64,000 bases of DNA from Anthopleura xanthogrammica (taxonomy: Eukaryota; Cnidaria; Anthozoa; Actiniaria; Actiniidae). A program made the translations under genes and the position numbers. Location of the stretch: the NCBI GenBank assembly GCA_964019055.1, contig OZ025208.1, positions 560,501-624,500 on the forward strand. Direction: 5' to 3'. Below are positions 46,194-64,000 of this stretch, piece by piece (positions within the stretch are counted from its first letter, which is position 1; the number at the start of each line of letters is the position of its first letter). The notes beneath the pieces are model-generated. The model was given only the letters and a program-made list of their open reading frames with translations. It was not told where the DNA came from and ran no database searches.

Positions 46194-47390
46194 GGAAACT
46201 CAAAACGGGAGGTTTTCGTAAATAATTTCTTTTAAGTTAAGCGACATAAAGAACTTGAAGTGGATTCCACATCTCTAGTGGATGTCAAGTACATCGACGG
46301 GATAGAAATGGAAACTCAAAACGGGAGGTTTTCGTAAATAATTTCTTTCAAGTTAAGCGACATAAAGAACTTGAAGCGGATTCCACATCTCACCTGGATG
46401 TCAAGTACATCGACGGGATAGAATTGGAAACTCAAAACGGGAGGTTTTCGTAAATAATTTCTTTCAAGTTAAGTGACATAAAGAACTTGAAGTGGATTCC
46501 ACATCTCACCTGGATGTCAAGTACATCGACGGGATAGAATTGGAAACTCAAAACGGGAGGTTTTTACGGTGGCTCCTAAGTGCCATCAAGATATTCTACT
46601 TTTTTTCCGGCTGTTGCGACTTACGTCGCGACTTACGTCGCGACTTACGTTGCGACTTACGTTGCGACTTACGTTGCGACTTACGTTGCGACTTACGTTG
46701 CGACTTACGTTGCGACTTACGTTGCGACTTACGTTGCGACTTACGTTGCGACTTATTAGCACCGTGGGCTCATGTGTTTCCACGTGGTCACGGCCAATAC
46801 ATATTAAGTCTAATAGAACGCCGACAGAAAAAGATGTCTTGGACTATTCCATTATTGTTGCTTTTCGTTTCGATTACTGAGGCAGTTATACAGCCTTGGC
46901 TTTAATGCCTCGGAAATTCTAGGCTTCCTTCTGAATGTTCATGGAATTCAACTCAGTCTGAGGCAGTTAACTTTATACGTGGCAAGAGCAACTTGCAATA
47001 CGTACTTGATCAATTTCTAAATCTAAAGAAGCGTGTCCATCCGCCATGTTTTGATGTTATGGCCACGAACAGAAGACCTTGAGCCCGCGATGCTACTGAA
47101 TACGCAACGTAAGTCGCAACGTAAGTCGCAACGTAAGTCGCAACGTAAGTCGCAACGTAAGGCGCAACGTAGGTCGCAACAGCCGGAAAAAAAGTAGAAT
47201 ATCTTGATGGCACTTAGGAGCCACCGTAGGTTTTCGTAAATAATTTCTTTCAAGTTAAGTGACATAAAGAACTTGAAGTGGATCTCACCTGGATGTCAAG
47301 TACATCGACGGGATAGAATTGGAAACTCAAAACGGGAGGTTTTCGTAAACAACTTCTTTCAAGTGAAGCGACATAAAGAACTCGAGGTAA
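46194..47390. repeat. 116-bp minisatellite split by a transposon
   Basis: GGAAACTCAAAACGGGAGG begins at 46194, 46310, 46426 and 46542, an exact 116-base period. The fourth unit breaks at 46564. The same unit resumes after 47228 (GGTTTTCGTAAATAATTTC) and runs to about 47390, so the array was interrupted by the insertion at 46565-47228. Confidence 0.9.
46565..47228. mobile_element. 664-bp DNA transposon with inverted 12-bp subterminal arrays
   Basis: TACGGTGGCTCCTAAGTGCC at the left end is perfectly inverted at the right end (47209-47228). The stems extend over 50 bases, through ATCAAGATATTCTAC and TTTCCGGCTGTTGCGAC. Just inside lie tandem 12-mers: TTACGTTGCGAC about 11 times (46620-46752), and the inverse CGCAACGTAAGT about six times (47103-47180). 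A 6-8 base direct duplication (GGTTTT) of the host minisatellite flanks it. The middle of about 350 bases shows no transposase, so it is non-autonomous. The subterminal arrays could be transposase-binding sites, as known for some hAT and En/Spm elements. Confidence 0.9.
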
Positions 47391-47619
47391 TTTTGCTTGA
47401 AACCTCTCCGTGTAATTGAAGACGGTCTCTTTTTATTGAAGCTGGAATCTAAAGGCTACCATCGTCTAAAGCAGTTGATGATTTGAAAATTGGAAAGTAT
47501 GTTAGCCGTTATGAGGGTGGGGAAGGAACTGGGGCCAGGGGTCATCAAGAACGATTGGTGCCTAGCTTCGTCAATTCAAGCTCATGAGAAATATTTTAGT
47601 TAATGAATTAATAAATATG

Positions 47620-47665
47620 AATCCAATATAAACCCGTATTGGCGGCTCAAAATCGCAATATGTTA
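47620..47665. repeat. GCCGCCAATA foldback family, short copy
   Basis: CCAATATAAACCCGTATTGG followed by CGGCTCAAAATCGCAATA matches 39113-39155. Confidence 0.7.
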
Positions 47666-48158
47666 TAAATATTATTTTTTTACATTTCATTTTAAGTAAT
47701 ATTACATGACCCACAATGCATTTCGGTCTTGGAATACACTATTTAGTATGCAATACTCATGTAGTATTCAATCGTATTATTGCTGTTTTCTACCTTTAAG
47801 AAACTTGTTTTGTACTTACCTCTGCGGTTTCGTAGTTTGTTTTTGTTACAGAACTTGTTGCTGGAGTGCTTTGTATGGTTTGTCTTTTTTTGAGGAAATC
47901 TTTCCCTCAGTTGCTCTCTCCAAAAAAAGGAAAGTTATTCATTACTCTCAGATCGAGTTCTTTCACATAAAATAGAGTATAAACAAAACAGTAATAAAAT
48001 AGTTTTTTAAATAATTTTGGAGCGTCTATCATGGCCATTGATACACGTATGACGCTTTGATGAAGAATAAAATTCTGATATCAAATTTTCTGCAACGCTT
48101 TTTTTTTGTCACAAGACTGTGCTGTCACTGTTATTAGGAGAAATGTTACACTCTAGAA

Positions 48159-48428
48159 TAGCCCTTTTTTCGAATTCGTAAAATACCACTGTGTTCCTCG
48201 ACTACAGATTCATTTACGCACGGTTAGCCTCAGTTCAGTGTCAAAACATTCACAAATACCAACGGTAAAGTAAAGAATGCACAACTTCAACAATACAAAC
48301 ACTTTGAAATTCCACGGACCTTCACACTGGACACGTGAATATTCTACACAAAACCGAGGCTAACCCTGGGTAAATGAATCTGTAGTCAAGGAAGACAGCG
48401 GTATTTTTACGAATTCGAAAAAGGGCTA
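48159..48428. mobile_element. MITE, ~270 bp, ~65-bp arms
   Basis: AATAGCCCTTTTTTCGAATTCG and GACTACAGATTCATTTAC at the left pair with GTAAATGAATCTGTAGTC and CGAATTCGAAAAAGGGCTATT at the right. CTAG lies just outside on both sides. A partial relative lies at 60535-60655. Confidence 0.85.
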
Positions 48429-48626
48429 TTGTCTAGCTCTCTGGTTTCTATAGTCGGCAGTTTCAGACACAGAAATTTCCTTGCACTTTTCGTTATAGTA
48501 TCCTACTGGACAAGCCATTGTACGATTCTATATAAACACCATCATTTTGTCATAGTCGGATTTACAGTCGTCGACATTATTATGTTTCTTGTTATGTTCC
48601 TTGTCTTATGTGCTCTTCTCTCCATA

Positions 48627-48895
48627 AAGCCCCTTTTACACGTAGTCTTTTTTCGTGCAGCTTGAGCAGTGCGTAAAAAAGGTTTAAATTGCACGAGTGT
48701 TTTTTAGCGCGTAACGCCACCTCGTGCAACTTATTTTTCAAACATAAAAGTTGCTCGAAAAGTTGATTTAGTTTCTACTTTCTCAACAAATTTCCGAAAG
48801 TTGCAACGACAAAAATACGTGTGATATGCTCGCGTGCAACTTTTTTTGCGCGCGGCTCAAGTTGCATGAAAAAAGACTACGTGTTACAGGGGCTT
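48627..48895. mobile_element. MITE, 269 bp, ~48-bp arms
   Basis: AAGCCCCTTTTACACGTAGT and CTTTTTTCGTGCAGCTTGAG at the left pair with CTCAAGTTGCATGAAAAAAG and ACTACGTGTTACAGGGGCTT at the right. No coding content. Confidence 0.85.
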
Positions 48896-49059
48896 AAGTC
48901 TTTAACTTAGTGAGACAACATTTGTTGACAACATTATTTGTCAATTTATGCAAATTAGTTTGGCAGGTTTATGCGAATGAGCGATAATGATGCCGCCCTA
49001 CTGGCATTCCAGTGGCTTACAATTCATGACCAGTAAATTCCTGGAAAATATCAAATACA

Positions 49060-50620
49060 TTATCATGTACGTACCTCACTGGTGAAGGGTGCTGTACATT
49101 GGCAGCCATGCAGGCTGCATACGTCTCCCTCTACATCCATAACACTTCTAGTTTGCAAGTGCTATAACTAAAGAAAGAAAAAAGCAAGAATAAGCAAATA
49201 AGCAAACAAAAAAATATATACGAATTTAGGTGTATTCAGATTTTTTTATAGCTTTAAGTTTAAAAATGAAAACAAGATCTATCGAGTAGAATGTGGTTGT
49301 GTATCAAGGCAGGATTCAAAAAGCATAATAAATCTTTACCATTTAAAAAAAAAAACTTATTAATTATTATTACTTATTCAAGAGGGAACCAGCCAACCAC
49401 GTGAATCAGGTCACGTGATGAACCTTGAAATCCTTGAAAGTAAACTCCTCAAGCTGGCCTTACACGATACCAGACGAATTTATAACCGTTGAAAAATTTG
49501 ACCAGTTTACATCATTTGCACAGGGCCTTCTCTTTCATTTGTACGGCTAGGTGTTTGAGTTTTTGTCCAGATAGCACAGTTCAATGTGAACCGAACGCCT
49601 AAATGTACAACTAGCTGATTTTATCGTCTCTCTAGAGTTTAAAGGTTACAAGTGAATCAGTCTGTAATCTACCGCACCTTTACTGTGGACTTGTAGCAGT
49701 TGTTGCACAAGTTCCTTGGCTTTTACGATGAACTGGAATCACTTCTGGACTTCATTCTTCAACATGGCGGACGAGAGTCGCTCGCTTCTGTACAAAGAGT
49801 CCCTTGAGGCCGGGACAGTTGTCAAATGAAGGGATTTCAAAGCGAGAAAAACCTTTTGTTGATAATAATAATAATAAAAATAGATAGGATGATAAAATAC
49901 TGCTTTTTTTTTTTACAAAAAATTGCACGTTTATATGTCAGAGGCGGACCCAAGGGTGGTGAGGGAGGTGACTAGTCAACCACCCCCCCCCCCCCCACCC
50001 CCACCCCCTAGCACTAATTAAATAGAAATGTATAATAAGTTCATAACTGAAAATATTGATCCGGATAAGCTTAATTCACTCGGTTTACTTTAAGCTCTCA
50101 AAATTTCCCTAAATTCAATTATTTTCACCATTTTCCCGCCTTTCGTGGGTTTCCTGTGGTATTATTGCGGGTTACGCTGTAACAGCCACACTCCCTTTAA
50201 AATAATCCTGGATCCGCCACTGCATTTTATTTTATTGCGCGGAACACTAGCTTATTTTCTTATCTTCACCTTAAAAAGAAGAAACAGAAGAAAAGGACAG
50301 AGAAAATAAGAGAAAAAATAATTGAAATAATTGAAGAGAACTGATGAGAGGGAAGTGGCAGAGAAGTGAAAAAAGGAAGAGAAAACCCCAAAAAAAAGGA
50401 AGGGAAAAGTTGAAAAGAGACTGAAGAAAAGAAAAAAGGCGAGGAAAAAAGAGTAAAAAAGACAAGAACAAAAAAGAGAAAAAATAGAGAAAAGAAGTGA
50501 AGAGAAAAAGAGAAAGTAAGGGAAGGGAAGAGTTGAAAAAGAAAAAAAGAAAAAGAAATAAAGGAAAAGGCAGTATAGAGAAGAAAATAGAATAAAGTAA
50601 AGAGAAGGGAAGCATGGTTG
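49060..50620. repeat. Segmental duplication, copy 2 (pair with 18040-20600)
   Basis: Carries the same ordered landmarks as copy 1, but only one GATCTATCGAGTAGAATGTG unit (49274-49300). It is interrupted by GGCGGA...TCCGCC element sequence (about 49942-50222) with a poly-C run (49982-49996), and ends in a purine-rich tract (50270-50610) matching copy 1's tail. Confidence 0.75.
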
Positions 50621-50800
50621 TAGGGCGTAGCGGTAAGAGCTCTCGCTTCTCACCAAGGCTTTCCGTGTTCCAGTCCCGCCGGGCTAGGTGTCGTATGTGA
50701 GTAGAGTTGTTTGTTGGTTCTCTCCTGTGCTTCGAGGGTTTTTCTCCGGGTTTTTCGGATCTACTCCCTCCACAAAAATTAACTTTGTTGTTTTTCAAAT
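50614..50800 (+). mobile_element. tRNA-derived SINE
   Basis: The head TGTAGGGCGTAGCGGTAAGA plus B-box-like GTTCCAGTCCC, then GTATGTGAGTAGAGTTGTTT, GTTGGTTCTCTCCTGTGCTT and TCCCTCCACAAAAATTAACT. It sits at the end of the purine tract. Confidence 0.8.
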
Positions 50801-51335
50801 GCCAAATAATTCAATGAATCAACTGTCAAATATCATTGCGTTTACAATATCTGCATTTAATAACATACTTTTTCGGTTTTACAAGTTCTCACACCTTACA
50901 GTACCCTAAAGGATAACAAAAGTTGCTGATATTATAAAGTGTCGTATTGTATTCTTTTCTATGAAATAGAAATGAAATAGAAAAAGGATTCAAAAGATTA
51001 CAATCTTTATCGAAAAGAAAATATATACATTTAACATACATATCGAGTAAGTGGATAAAGCGAGTTTTCCAATGCATCATGGGATACATTGAGGGTGTGA
51101 TAAATCAACCTTTCTTGTTTTTACCGTGTTTTACAAAACTGGATTTTTCGCATATATTTTCCAAGTTTTTCCTGCCTTTAATTGCTCTTAGCTTTTAATT
51201 CTATCTTAAAAGAGCCAAGAAAAAGCATCGAAACGATGCAAAGTTGCATACATATAATCCTATAATAGTCATCACAACAGCCCTCTCTCAGTGCTACAGA
51301 CACCTTTTCCCTATACATACACTTTCGTATTGATA

Positions 51336-63901
<12,566 letters not shown>

Positions 63902-64000
63902 CTAGCAAAAAAATATAAATTGGTGAATGATTATGTCTGATCTATAATAAAGTTTATTGGCAGTTATCAAATAAATTCTGTCATTTCATGTTATCTTTAT

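Noticed and set aside
46492..47265. Arg/Asp- and Leu-rich repeat ORFs
   Set aside because: They arise from the 12-bp subterminal arrays of the transposon, open in several frames on both strands.

Overview
The window is animal DNA, AT-rich and intron-rich. It looks like an anthozoan cnidarian, most likely a stony coral or close relative. The grounds are many short exons split by repeat-filled introns, a lineage-specific cluster of PAN-EGF-fibrinogen-domain genes, tRNA-derived SINEs, CR1/L2-like retroposon tails and dozens of short foldback (MITE-like) elements. The species call is inference; nothing here fixes it.

Layout. From 0.4 to 0.8 kb lies a 64-bp hairpin-bearing tandem repeat. From 1.35 to 3.37 kb (+) is a three-exon gene for an RPA1-like OB-fold/zinc-ribbon protein; splice phases all fit, but exon 2 has one in-frame TAA. 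From 3.4 to 25.5 kb I find no convincing host gene. This stretch is a repeat landscape: a compound GAAC/GGAC microsatellite, foldback elements, a 3.7-kb element with long inverted ends and smaller elements nested in it, a 16-copy ~67-bp minisatellite, purine tracts, and a segmental duplication whose sister copy lies at 49-50.6 kb.

From 25.6 to 45.6 kb sit three related lectin-like genes: A (+), B (+) and C (-, convergent with B). Each has signal peptide plus PAN/Apple in exon 1, EGF in exon 2 and a fibrinogen C-terminal domain in exon 3, with the same intron phases. Gene B is a mosaic: its exon 1 matches C, its exon 3 matches A, and its 5' flank matches neither. The proteins are probably secreted recognition lectins, with C's ligand-binding half strongly diverged.

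From 45.9 to 51.3 kb is another gene-free repeat block. It includes a 664-bp transposon with inverted 12-bp subterminal arrays, inserted into a 116-bp minisatellite. From 51.3 kb to beyond the right edge (-) lies MCM3, a subunit of the MCM2-7 replicative helicase, with 22 exons traced from the stop codon to about 60 residues from the expected N-terminus. Its introns hold SINEs, foldbacks, an (ATGG)n array, a GGAA/GAAA purine tract and a 5'-truncated non-LTR retroposon.

MCM3 is an ordinary housekeeping gene, and no operon-like logic links it to the lectin cluster. All repeat boundaries were found by eye and may be off by several bases. Exon boundaries were set by GT/AG sites and reading-frame continuity, without transcript support.
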